Below are positions 1 through 7,021 of a stretch of DNA of 64,000 nt, one piece after another. Position 1 is the stretch's first letter. The number at the start of each line of letters is the position of its first letter. A program made the translations under genes and the position numbers. This DNA comes from Alteromonas stellipolaris (GTDB taxonomy: Bacteria; Pseudomonadota; Gammaproteobacteria; Enterobacterales; Alteromonadaceae), in the NCBI RefSeq assembly GCF_001562115.1, contig NZ_CP013926.1, positions 4,402,001 to 4,466,000 of the forward strand, read 5' to 3'. The notes under the pieces were generated by a model. It was not told the DNA's origin. It searched no databases and saw only the letters and a program-made list of their open reading frames with translations.

Positions 1-2298
1 GGCAATAGGCATGTCGTAGTCCTTGCCTACAATGCCAATAAGGCCATAAATAAAGGTAATAGTGATGGTAAGGGGGAGCATCGCAAGCACACCAAAAACA
101 AAAGAACGAAACAGCAGTACCATCATCACAAACACAATGACAAAAGCGCTAAGCAAACTTTCCAACATGCCTGTTACCATGCTTTCCTGCCACACCACAT
201 TTAAGTAAGCTTTACCTGCCCAGTCGTAGCTTAGCCCTTGTGGTAATGGATTCTTCGCAAAGTAATCTTCTACAAGCGAAATTACATTCGTCATATCTTG
301 ATTATCACCACTGGTTAGCTGCAACCAAATCAGCGTTTGGCGATAATCCGGCGTAACAAAATGCCACAAGTCTTGCGGACGATGGGAAGACTGATATTGC
401 ATTAAGGTTTGTGCCACGCCTCGGTTGTTGGCGGGTAATGCATAGTCTGTTTCGTTGCCTGAGCGTAACTCACGGTTCACCACTTTGACGACATCAACCA
501 AAGACTGGGTTTTACCAATTAAAGGTTGGGTAGCCAAGTACGACTGCAACCCTTCAATATGCTTAAGCACCTTGGGCTGTTGGAAGGTATTGGCATGCCC
601 ATTTGCGGTATCAACGACCTGCAATAAACTTTCTAACGCCGTTTGTTCATCATCGTTGAGGTTGCTAAACAGCGCATCATCAATACGCATGGCAAGTTCC
701 GACATTTTGTTAGCATCGTCGCTCTGATTTATCGTGGCTTGGGTTTGCTCAACCCACTCATCTAAACTAGCAGGTAATTTTGCCTCGTTTAAGATCTTGC
801 TTGCATCAGTGCTTTCATTGGTGTCTGTAATCACCAAATAGGCGTTATATGTGCCCGCAAACTCTGCATTTAAGGCCCTGTCTGCCACTCTTATTTCATG
901 GTCTTGCTTAAACCAACGCACAGGGTTGTCGTTGATATTAATTTGCGTAATACCCCACGCTGATACAAGGGTGATAGCACCAAATACAGCAATAATTAGC
1001 GCTCGGTGGTTCAGCGCAATATAGCGCAGTTTATTCACGGTACGCTTTAGTAAAGTACTACTACCCTCACTATTGCCTACTTCTTCACTTTGATGCAGCG
1101 CTACTTGAAGCTTGTTTAATGCTGCGGGCGACATTCGAGATATATAAGCAGGAATAAAAGTAAGGGTAATCAAAAATGCCAGCAAAATACCAAACCCAAT
1201 ATAAGCGCCAAAGATTTGCACAGGAGGAATGGGCGTTAGCATTAAGGAGAAGAAACCTGCTGACGAGGTGAGCGACGTAAACAGCATGGGCTTAAATAAG
1301 TGCTCAACTACTTGAGTGATCACTTTGCCCGCGTTTTCACCAGGTTTATAACGGTCGGAAAATTCAGACAATATGTGTACTGAGTCGACTACCGCGATAG
1401 GCATTAGAAAAATGGCGATCATGGAAGACATGATGTGCACGGTGAACCCCATACCAATGAGAGCCCCCATGGTAATGATAACCGTGCCCATCGCCACTAT
1501 CATGGGTGCCGTAACAAGAGACCAATTTCTAAAAAATAGGAACAGAAGAATAAAAATCATAGCACCAGCTGCAGGCGCAGCAATGGCCATTTGCACAAAC
1601 ATTTCCACCCCAAATTGATCTTCAGCCACAGGTAACCCTGTGATGTGCCATTGGCCAGCCGTGTCAACATTCGCTAAATAAGCGCGAATATCTTGGGCAA
1701 TGCGATAACTTTCATTTTTATCGGCAATGGGAATATAGATAGCAGCAGCGTTGCCTGAAGAGGCAGCAAGTGTATCGTACAATAAAGGCAGCTTTTCGAT
1801 AGAATCTCGTAGTTGTGCACTTGCACTTGCGGTTTCAGGTGGGCTGGCCATTAGCCATGAGAATTCCAGGCTACCGTCACTACCTTGCTTAATATTGTCT
1901 ACCGTTGAAAACGCCATGACGTCTTGGCTAATAACACCCTCTAAGGCGAGCACATGGTTGGTCACTTGGTGAATGGCCGCCAAGTTTTCTGGCGTGTATA
2001 TGCCATCTTTGACCTGATCGTCTTTAGCCTCGTCGTCTTTGGCCCCGTCGCCTTTTGCAAGATCATCCGCTACCACCAGACCAACCACTATCGCATCGTG
2101 CATGGCGAAGGTTTGTTTTACCTCATTGTGAAAGGTGCGAGCACTATGAGATTCGGCCAACATGTTTTCGGGGTCGGTATCAATCTGAATCAGGCGCATT
2201 TGAAAAGCGGCAAATGCCGTTAAAACGGCGAGAAAAAAATAAACCCATCGCCCTTTGTGCGTGCTTACATGCAAAAGCACATCAATTGCTAATTTCAT
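1..2298 (-). CDS. RND superfamily (MMPL-type) exporter, C-terminus beyond window
   Basis: This is an inner-membrane transporter of the RND superfamily, MMPL/HAE3-like, probably exporting lipid-like or hydrophobic substrates. The frame is open from the ATG at 2298 to base 1 (766 codons, no stop) and continues off the left edge. One membrane segment lies near residues 18-34, followed by a periplasmic domain to about residue 230. A cluster of segments follows to about 400, then another segment near 431-447, a second periplasmic domain to about 705, and the start of a second cluster (706-728 and on). This twofold architecture is what identifies the family. An Asp-rich loop near residue 80 is unusual. 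The substrate cannot be named. Confidence 0.88.
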   Translation of the reverse strand, partial: MKLAIDVLLHVSTHKGRWVYFFLAVLTAFAAFQMRLIQIDTDPENMLAESHSARTFHNEVKQTFAMHDAIVVGLVVADDLAKGDGAKDDEAKDDQVKDGIYTPENLAAIHQVTNHVLALEGVISQDVMAFSTVDNIKQGSDGSLEFSWLMASPPETASASAQLRDSIEKLPLLYDTLAASSGNAAAIYIPIADKNESYRIAQDIRAYLANVDTAGQWHITGLPVAEDQFGVEMFVQMAIAAPAAGAMIFILLFLFFRNWSLVTAPMIVAMGTVIITMGALIGMGFTVHIMSSMIAIFLMPIAVVDSVHILSEFSDRYKPGENAGKVITQVVEHLFKPMLFTSLTSSAGFFSLMLTPIPPVQIFGAYIGFGILLAFLITLTFIPAYISRMSPAALNKLQVALHQSEEVGNSEGSSTLLKRTVNKLRYIALNHRALIIAVFGAITLVSAWGITQININDNPVRWFKQDHEIRVADRALNAEFAGTYNAYLVITDTNESTDASKILNEAKLPASLDEWVEQTQATINQSDDANKMSELAMRIDDALFSNLNDDEQTALESLLQVVDTANGHANTFQQPKVLKHIEGLQSYLATQPLIGKTQSLVDVVKVVNRELRSGNETDYALPANNRGVAQTLMQYQSSHRPQDLWHFVTPDYRQTLIWLQLTSGDNQDMTNVISLVEDYFAKNPLPQGLSYDWAGKAYLNVVWQESMVTGMLESLLSAFVIVFVMMVLLFRSFVFGVLAMLPLTITITFIYGLIGIVGKDYDMPIA

Positions 2299-2546
2299 AT
2301 CAAAGACCTCAATATATTAGATTTTTATTATATTAATGGTTTGTTCAGTAAACAAGCACATATTTAGGCAAAGTAACCTTAGGTGTAATTTTGCGTGTAC
2401 ATGTCGGTAAGAAACGACATAGCGGTAGGAAAAATTTTCCCACCCATTTTCTTAAACATACGCTTATAAAGTGCCAACATGTAGAAATAAAGCAAAAAAT
2501 AAATATATATCAATTATTTACAAATTAATTGAATTGCTTTTGATGA

Positions 2547-2563
2547 TTGGCACGAGTTTAGCA
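2547..2563 (+). promoter_or_regulatory. Sigma-54 (RpoN) type -24/-12 promoter of the BON remnant
   Basis: The sequence TTGGCACG-N4-TAGCA has the invariant GG (2549-2550) and GC (2561-2562) separated by exactly 10 bases, as sigma-54 promoters require. It has one mismatch to TTGGCACG-N4-TTGCA. It lies about 35 bases upstream of the decayed BON gene and points at it. A second such site precedes csbD at 4553. Confidence 0.6.
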
Positions 2564-2597
2564 TTAATTAGACTAACGGATAACAACAGATGTAAAC

Positions 2598-3136
2598 ATG
2601 ATGCTAGGAAGGCATACCGTTACCACGAAGGTAACCATGGCATTACAGACTTTATCTGCGCAGGCTGACAACATTGGACGTAAAAGGAAATTCGTCGGCC
2701 AAGGATGCAAGGATTGATAGCAAGGTTAAAGTCGCTCTGTTGTTTATCGGAAAGTTAAATACGTTTAACACCAACACGGATGTTGAAAAAGGATACGTCT
2801 CAATGACGCGCAAGGTTGACATTGATGTCGACAAAGCAATCACCACGGAGTGGGTTGATTCGCTTAAGGAAGTTGTTGACGTGAATGACCGATTATCTGT
2901 TTTTGCGCCAGTTGAGTGTGATGGTGACTTGGATTAAGTCACAAAGGCCTGCAGGATGCAGAGTTGCAAACGCTATTATCGCGATTGCTGCTGGATACCC
3001 ACATCACTGGCACAGACATTGATGTCCATGTGCAACAAAGGATTGTAACCTATTTGGCTCTGTTGACCCGGCATTATGCCTTCAGCAATGGCCATATTGA
3101 GGAACACTAGTAATGTCATCGATATTATTAGTGTGC
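2598..3136 (+). pseudogene. Decayed periplasmic two-BON-domain (OsmY-like) gene
   Basis: Pieces of a secreted protein with two BON domains are spread over all three forward frames. A signal-peptide-like start (ATG 2598, ending in a Ser-Ala-Gln-Ala context) stays open only to about 2720. The first BON domain is in another frame from 2674 and stops at 2935. The second BON domain begins in a third frame from 2940 (with DTHITGTDIDVHV). It continues as NLFGSVD around 3047-3067 in yet another frame and ends as RNTSNVIDIISV up to about 3135. No single frame yields a complete protein, so I call it a pseudogene rather than a small gene. OsmY-type BON proteins are envelope stress proteins that bind membranes. 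A sequencing error could explain one shift but hardly four. Confidence 0.72.
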
Positions 3137-3202
3137 TGTCACCCGACAGCATGCCTCTCCCCTCTAAGGCCCTTCCCGGCCTTTTATATACCTCTGATTT
3201 TG

Positions 3203-3227
3203 GCCCGCCTTTGGCGGGCATTTTTTT
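3203..3227 (+). terminator. Rho-independent terminator after the BON remnant
   Basis: A perfect 7-bp GC-rich stem (3203-3209 with 3213-3219, loop TTT) is followed by seven T. It lies about 65 bases beyond the end of the decayed BON reading frames and presumably once ended that transcript. Confidence 0.85.
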
Positions 3228-3573
3228 GCGTGTAGCTTTATTTACTTACTTATTTTTTATTCCTTGCCCTTCTTTTGAAAACAATGAGATATAAGGTTAA
3301 AGAAGCCCTAAAAATCATTGTTTCAAAGTTTTTTTATTTATTTTTCTATTTTGCTGAACTTTTCTTTAATTCCCCGCTCTTACTAATACATGGAGTCATT
3401 TAGTGTGTTGGCTTTGTGAAGTGTAAATGTGTTTTCCAAGTTATGTTGTGTTTTTCTTAAGGGGCTCTTTAGCCCCTTTCTTTTTGCCTGTAATAAAATC
3501 CTCTCTTGCGTATTACTGCCTACTTTTCTAAAAACCAGAATTATTAGCTAGGTTTCATCCCAATCTTAGAAAT
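3228..3573. other. Gene-free interval with an orphan terminator
   Basis: No convincing coding region is present. The stretch is AT-rich with T-tracts and holds a second terminator at 3459-3485 that no visible gene explains, then leads into the Fur-type site at 3574. A small RNA ending at that terminator is possible, but I found no clear promoter for one. Confidence 0.5.
3459..3485 (+). terminator. Rho-independent terminator with no gene upstream
   Basis: The stem AGGGGCT/AGCCCCT (3460-3466 with 3471-3477, loop CTTT) is followed by a T-rich run. It lies 230 bases past the BON-remnant terminator and no open frame ends before it. It may close a small RNA or be a second barrier before the siderophore-interacting gene. 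Confidence 0.7.
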
Positions 3574-3592
3574 GGAAATGAGAACTATTATC
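3574..3592 (+). promoter_or_regulatory. Fur box upstream of siderophore-interacting protein
   Basis: The 19 bases match the classical Fur box GATAATGATAATCATTATC at 14 positions, with the right arm CTATTATC nearly intact. The site is 38 bases before the ATG at 3630, a position where bound Fur would block transcription. This supports iron repression of the downstream gene. Confidence 0.65.
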
Positions 3593-3629
3593 AAATAGAA
3601 TCTTGCCACTGTCCTATTTGGAGAAAATC

Positions 3630-4409
3630 ATGTCTAAACCCGCACCTCGAGTTGTTGAAGTTATCGATTCCTTCCGCGTAACACCCAACATGCAACGTAT
3701 TGTCCTTGGCGGCCCTACATTAGAAGACTTTCCAGAAACTCGTCCTGGCGCCTACGTTAAATTACTTTTTGATTTAAATGGCAACCCTATAGTAAAGCCT
3801 GCGAAAGATAGCCCCGTTGCGATGCGAACCTACACAATAAATAGCTTCGATAGACAAAAAGCTCAAATGACCATCGATATGGTAGTGCATGTTAAAGATG
3901 GGGTGACTGGCCCCGCGGCAGCATGGGCGCTAAGTGCAAAAGAAGGCGATAAGCTAACGATTGCAGGCCCCGGCAGCAGTAAAGCGTTAGCTGAAGACTA
4001 CGAGTGGGTGCTCTTCGCAGGCGATATGACTGCACTGCCTAGTATTCGCAACTATTTACAAGCGCTTCCCAGCCATACTAAAGGCATTGCCGTTATTGCT
4101 ATTGAACATGAATTGGATGCCACGGTGCTAGAAAAACCTGAAGGCGTATCGATTCAGTGGGTATCTAAAGAAGAAGCAACCTTGTCTGACGCCTTGCAGC
4201 GCACTAACTGGCCACAGGGAACGCCCGCGGTATGGGTTGCGTGTGAATTTTCACAGATGAGAAAAATTCGTTCGTGGCTAAAAGACGAAAAACAGGTACC
4301 TCACAGCCAAGTTTATATCAGTAGTTATTGGCGTGAAGGCCGCAGTGAAGATCAACATAAGATAGATAAACGCCAAGATGTTGAAGCCTTTGCGAAACAG
4401 CTTGCCTAA
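3630..4409 (+). CDS. Siderophore-interacting protein (ViuB/SIP family ferric reductase)
   Basis: This is a cytoplasmic flavin- and NAD(P)H-dependent ferric-siderophore reductase that releases iron after uptake. At 259 residues it has the usual length. The flavin-binding motif RTYTINSFD is near residue 68. It is followed by the nucleotide-binding part with FAGDMTALPSIRNYL (about 130), WVACEFSQMRKIRSWL (about 205) and the family's terminal YWREGRSEDQH. I chose the ATG at 3630 because GGAG stands 6 bases before it; a TTG nine codons upstream lacks this. The Fur-type site just upstream supports an iron-scavenging role. No siderophore receptor or synthesis gene is adjacent, so it probably serves receptors encoded elsewhere. 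Confidence 0.9.
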   Translation: MSKPAPRVVEVIDSFRVTPNMQRIVLGGPTLEDFPETRPGAYVKLLFDLNGNPIVKPAKDSPVAMRTYTINSFDRQKAQMTIDMVVHVKDGVTGPAAAWALSAKEGDKLTIAGPGSSKALAEDYEWVLFAGDMTALPSIRNYLQALPSHTKGIAVIAIEHELDATVLEKPEGVSIQWVSKEEATLSDALQRTNWPQGTPAVWVACEFSQMRKIRSWLKDEKQVPHSQVYISSYWREGRSEDQHKIDKRQDVEAFAKQLA

Positions 4410-4467
4410 TTAGCATTAAAGCAACGATTTTGCTGTGCCGCGTAAGCATAAAACCCTGTACGACTTT

Positions 4468-4496
4468 CAGCGCCCTGTAAATAATGCAGGGCGCTG
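4468..4496 (+). terminator. 10-bp hairpin downstream of the siderophore-interacting gene
   Basis: A perfect stem CAGCGCCCTG/CAGGGCGCTG (4468-4477 with 4487-4496) has a 9-base loop. There is no proper T-run after it, so it is either a weak terminator or a 3'-end stabilising hairpin of the upstream gene. Confidence 0.45.
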
Positions 4497-4552
4497 GCAA
4501 TAGCTCCTTTATAGAAATCAACGAAAGTCCATATTGATCAAGACGTTAATCT

Positions 4553-4570
4553 TTGGAACGAGGATTGCTA
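4553..4570 (+). promoter_or_regulatory. Sigma-54 type -24/-12 promoter of csbD
   Basis: TTGGAACG-N4-TTGCTA has GG at 4555-4556 and GC at 4567-4568 with exactly 10 bases between. It lies about 57 bases before the csbD start and on its strand. It mirrors the promoter of the BON remnant 2 kb upstream, suggesting both genes belonged to one RpoN-dependent stress regulon. Confidence 0.6.
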
Positions 4571-4626
4571 CTTATTAAGTGCAGTTCACAATAACCACTC
4601 GGTTATTCTTTTTAAAGGAGCAACAT

Positions 4627-4818
4627 ATGAACAATGATCGTATCGAAGGCAACTGGAAAGAAATGAAAGGTAAGGTACAACAGCAATGGGGTAAACTTAC
4701 CGATGATGACCTAGACGTAATTGACGGTCGTCGTGAAGAGCTAGTAGGCAAGATTCAACAAGCGTACGGCAAAAGCCGTGAAGAAGCCGAAAAAGAAGTG
4801 GACAGCCATTTCAATTAG
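4627..4818 (+). CDS. CsbD family stress protein
   Basis: This is a 63-residue, highly charged, helical protein of the CsbD family, small cytoplasmic proteins induced by general stress; their molecular role is unknown. The family pattern is clear: NDRIEGNWKEMKGKVQQQWGKLTDDDL at the N-terminus and a second copy-like segment GRREELVGKIQQAYGKSREEAEKEV. The ATG at 4627 is preceded by AAGGAG with a 6-base gap, which fixes the start; an upstream in-frame start lacks this. It is a single-gene unit with its own sigma-54-type promoter and a strong terminator. Confidence 0.92.
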   Translation: MNNDRIEGNWKEMKGKVQQQWGKLTDDDLDVIDGRREELVGKIQQAYGKSREEAEKEVDSHFN

Positions 4819-4852
4819 GCACTTCACCTAAGCCCCAATGGCTTGTAATACA

Positions 4853-4880
4853 AGAAAAGCCCCATTTGGGGCTTTTCTTA
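4853..4880. terminator. Bidirectional terminator between csbD and the lipoprotein gene
   Basis: An 11-bp perfect stem (4853-4863 with 4868-4878, loop ATTT) contains A- and T-tracts on both sides of a GCCCC/GGGGC core. It can end csbD transcripts and the opposing sigma-factor operon. Confidence 0.85.
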
Positions 4881-4932
4881 TGTATAAAAGAACCTAGCCT
4901 TCAGGGTTAAAATCCTTTGTCAGGACTTAGCA

Positions 4933-5454
4933 TCAAGATTCCGTATCAGGCTTTAAGTTGTTGCTGATTTCTCTCGCATCAAAGCTGGTAGCCGAGGTGG
5001 GTCGAGTACCCTTTCCCATCTCAATATTCAAAATACTTTCGATTTCGCTTTTTTGTGAGCCGCCCACAAAGATACCAGATTCAAACAGGGTTGTAGGATG
5101 GTAAGACGTTCTACAAGTAATAACGCCACACTCAGTTACCCTTGCATAACGTTGGCTAAAGCCAACCTGAGGTGATGTTTGAACACGCTCTTTATCTACC
5201 ATGGTTTCCCGGTCGGTTACTACAAACCAATCGTAACCTTTTAGTAAGGTCAATTCCGCCGAGCGGTACATGGCATAATCCATGGCTTTACTCTTATCCG
5301 ACCCTCTGCCTTTGAAGTGAACACGGTATTGGGTTTCGCTTAATTTGCTTTCGGTATACCCAAAACCGCCGTTAGACGCCTGTCGGTAATCGGGTTGGCT
5401 CGCACACCCTGTCATTACTATCACTGCTAGAAACGCTATAAATTTAGTTTTCAT
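4933..5454 (-). CDS. Lipoprotein of the CC0125/CC1285 type
   Basis: This is a 173-residue predicted lipoprotein. The signal peptide ends in the lipobox VMTGC (Cys 17). The mature part contains GFGYTESKLSETQYRVHFKGRGSDKSKAMDYAMYRSAELTLLKGYDWFVV, the pattern I associate with the CC0125/CC1285 lipoprotein family of unknown function. The ATG (5454) lies inside the end of the anti-sigma gene (11-base overlap), so it is translationally coupled as the third gene of the sigma operon. A role as envelope sensor or effector of the ECF system is an inference from position only. Confidence 0.78.
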   Translation of the reverse strand: MKTKFIAFLAVIVMTGCASQPDYRQASNGGFGYTESKLSETQYRVHFKGRGSDKSKAMDYAMYRSAELTLLKGYDWFVVTDRETMVDKERVQTSPQVGFSQRYARVTECGVITCRTSYHPTTLFESGIFVGGSQKSEIESILNIEMGKGTRPTSATSFDAREISNNLKPDTES

Positions 5455-6292
5455 TAACTACTCCTTCGGCAGCCTTAGACTGCCATCCATGATTAATAGC
5501 TTGCTTCTCTTGCTCTCTATTTAATGGTGTGGACACCATTAACAAATCTATCTCTTCATCAAGTACTTTGTTGGCACTTGCTGTTTGATACTCACCTTTA
5601 TCACGACCCGCTGTTATCAGCTTACTGGCGTGAAGTTGCCAAATGCCCTGACCATTTTTACATGCAATCATGATATTCAGTTCATCTTCACCTTGTATCT
5701 GCGCCTGCCTACACAACTGAGATTGATTATTCATAAACGACAATTGTGGCACTATTTCCATACCCGCATCGGTCACCATCATCTCGCCCGTTAAATTATT
5801 ATCGAGGGCTTTAGATACATTCGCCCAATGGCTATTCGTTGACGAAGTGCTTGCTGGGTCAAGGGGGGCTGTCTGCTCCGATTGCATCAAGGTTAGTCCT
5901 GCCACTAACGCCACACCTGCCGCTAACGATAAAGGTACTTTCCACTTCCCACTACGTCTAGATTCTTTGGGCTTGCGATTAAGCGAGGTTACGTTGCGTG
6001 GTATGCGCTCACCTGCATGACTTGAACTTACATGATCTGAGTCGAAGTCCGCTTGCTCAAGATAGGCTTCTGAAGAAACATCGTCTGCAAGCATAGCCAC
6101 TACGCTATTAGGCAAAGGTTTTTGCGTTGCCGCATCAGCTGCCGCTTTCACCATCATGTCTACCTGTGCCAAAGACGCTAAACGGTCTGACAAAGCAAGA
6201 TCACTGGCAATCGACGCTCTCACGTATTCCATGTCCTCATCGCTAAGTTCTGCATCTAAAAATGCTGAAAGCATTTCGTCAGATATAATCAT
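5444..6292 (-). CDS. Anti-sigma factor, single-pass membrane protein
   Basis: This 282-residue protein should hold the adjacent ECF sigma factor inactive. The N-terminal 55 residues (MIISDEMLSAFLDAELSDEDMEYVRASIA...) form the short helical anti-sigma domain typical of RseA/RsiA-like proteins. A basic stretch precedes one membrane segment near 120-137 (VPLSLAAGVALVAGLTLM), and about 140 periplasmic residues follow. Its ATG overlaps the sigma stop (ATGA at 6289-6292), a classic sigma/anti-sigma arrangement. The periplasmic part has no domain I recognise and would be the sensory half. Confidence 0.85.
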   Translation of the reverse strand: MIISDEMLSAFLDAELSDEDMEYVRASIASDLALSDRLASLAQVDMMVKAAADAATQKPLPNSVVAMLADDVSSEAYLEQADFDSDHVSSSHAGERIPRNVTSLNRKPKESRRSGKWKVPLSLAAGVALVAGLTLMQSEQTAPLDPASTSSTNSHWANVSKALDNNLTGEMMVTDAGMEIVPQLSFMNNQSQLCRQAQIQGEDELNIMIACKNGQGIWQLHASKLITAGRDKGEYQTASANKVLDEEIDLLMVSTPLNREQEKQAINHGWQSKAAEGVVNEN

Positions 6293-6777
6293 AGCACCAC
6301 CTCCTGTTGTGGATTTAGCACATTACTGAGTTTGCTTCGTGCCCTAGCAAGCCTGCTCATAATCGTCCCCGCCGGTACCTCAAGGACCTCTGAAGCATCT
6401 GAGTAGCTCATGCCTTGAATCGCAATAAGTGACAAGGTCTCTCTTTGCTCTGGGGGTAATTCCCCCATAGCTTTACTCACTTGCTTTAACGTAATGCCGC
6501 CTGAAAGCGCTTCATCCAAGTGCGCCTCATCCTGCGCCTGCAATTCAGGGTTAACCGCCGCACTTGCTCTTACTTTTTGCGCTCGATATTCATCTATCCA
6601 TAAATTGCGGCAAACTCGAAATGCCCATGCCATTAACGTGGCATCTTGTGGCAGAGGTTTAGTCAGTAGTTTCTCAATTGTATTTTGCAGTAAATCGTCA
6701 GCATCATGTATATTGCCCGTAAGTGAAAACGCAAACTTTCTTAATGATGGAACGAGTTCAGACACTTCTTCTTTCAT
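6289..6777 (-). CDS. ECF-type RNA polymerase sigma factor
   Basis: This is a 162-residue group-4 sigma factor. Region 2 runs from about 10 to 75 (LRKFAFSLTGNIHDADDLLQNTIEKLL ... AWAFRVCRNLWIDEYR) and region 4 from about 105 to 158 (MGELPPEQRETLSLIAIQGMSYSDASEVLEVPAGTIMSRLARARSKL, a helix-turn-helix for the -35 element). AGGA with 7 bases spacing precedes the ATG. The divergent region upstream carries a promoter pair of ECF type (GGGAAT-N16-CGTTAA), so autoregulation is likely. Followed by its anti-sigma and a lipoprotein in one operon. Confidence 0.92.
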   Translation of the reverse strand: MKEEVSELVPSLRKFAFSLTGNIHDADDLLQNTIEKLLTKPLPQDATLMAWAFRVCRNLWIDEYRAQKVRASAAVNPELQAQDEAHLDEALSGGITLKQVSKAMGELPPEQRETLSLIAIQGMSYSDASEVLEVPAGTIMSRLARARSKLSNVLNPQQEVVL

Positions 6778-6810
6778 ACATTTTCCTATGAAATTACGCT
6801 TTATACATGG

Positions 6811-6838
6811 TTAACGTTTGGCGCCGTGATTTATTCCC
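6811..6838 (-). promoter_or_regulatory. ECF-type promoter of the sigma/anti-sigma operon
   Basis: Read on the minus strand this is GGGAAT (6838-6833), 16 bases, CGTTAA (6816-6811). The -35 GGAAT with a CGTT -10 is the general shape of ECF promoters. Transcription would start near 6803, about 26 bases before the sigma ATG. An identical promoter points the other way at 6846-6873. Confidence 0.72.
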
Positions 6839-6845
6839 AACGGTA

Positions 6846-6873
6846 GGGAATTTTTTTTACCAACAAACGTTAA
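6846..6873 (+). promoter_or_regulatory. ECF-type promoter of the S8 peptidase gene
   Basis: GGGAAT (6846-6851), 16 bases, CGTTAA (6868-6873): same hexamers and same spacing as the opposite-facing copy. The two share CAAACGTTAA over 10 bases. The leader to the peptidase ATG at 7022 would be about 140 bases and includes an 8-bp inverted repeat ATCGATAA/TTATCGAT (6898-6905 with 6930-6937). Confidence 0.72.
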
Positions 6874-7021
6874 CTAAGTACTAGAAAAGGGTTATCCATC
6901 GATAAGGGCACGTTTTATGCCAGCTTTATTTATCGATTATGTGAGTCACGCGTGGTGAGCAATACGCATGCAAGGCTGTGAGTTGCCTGTATAGACTCAG
7001 CCGCAAAGCAAGTGAGGTAAA

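Noticed and set aside
2471..2668. 65-codon forward frame
   Set aside because: It spans the sigma-54-type promoter and the leader of the BON remnant and has no coding character.
3076..3294. 72-codon forward frame
   Set aside because: Its beginning is the last piece of the decayed BON domain and its remainder runs through the terminator at 3203-3227, so it is not an independent gene.
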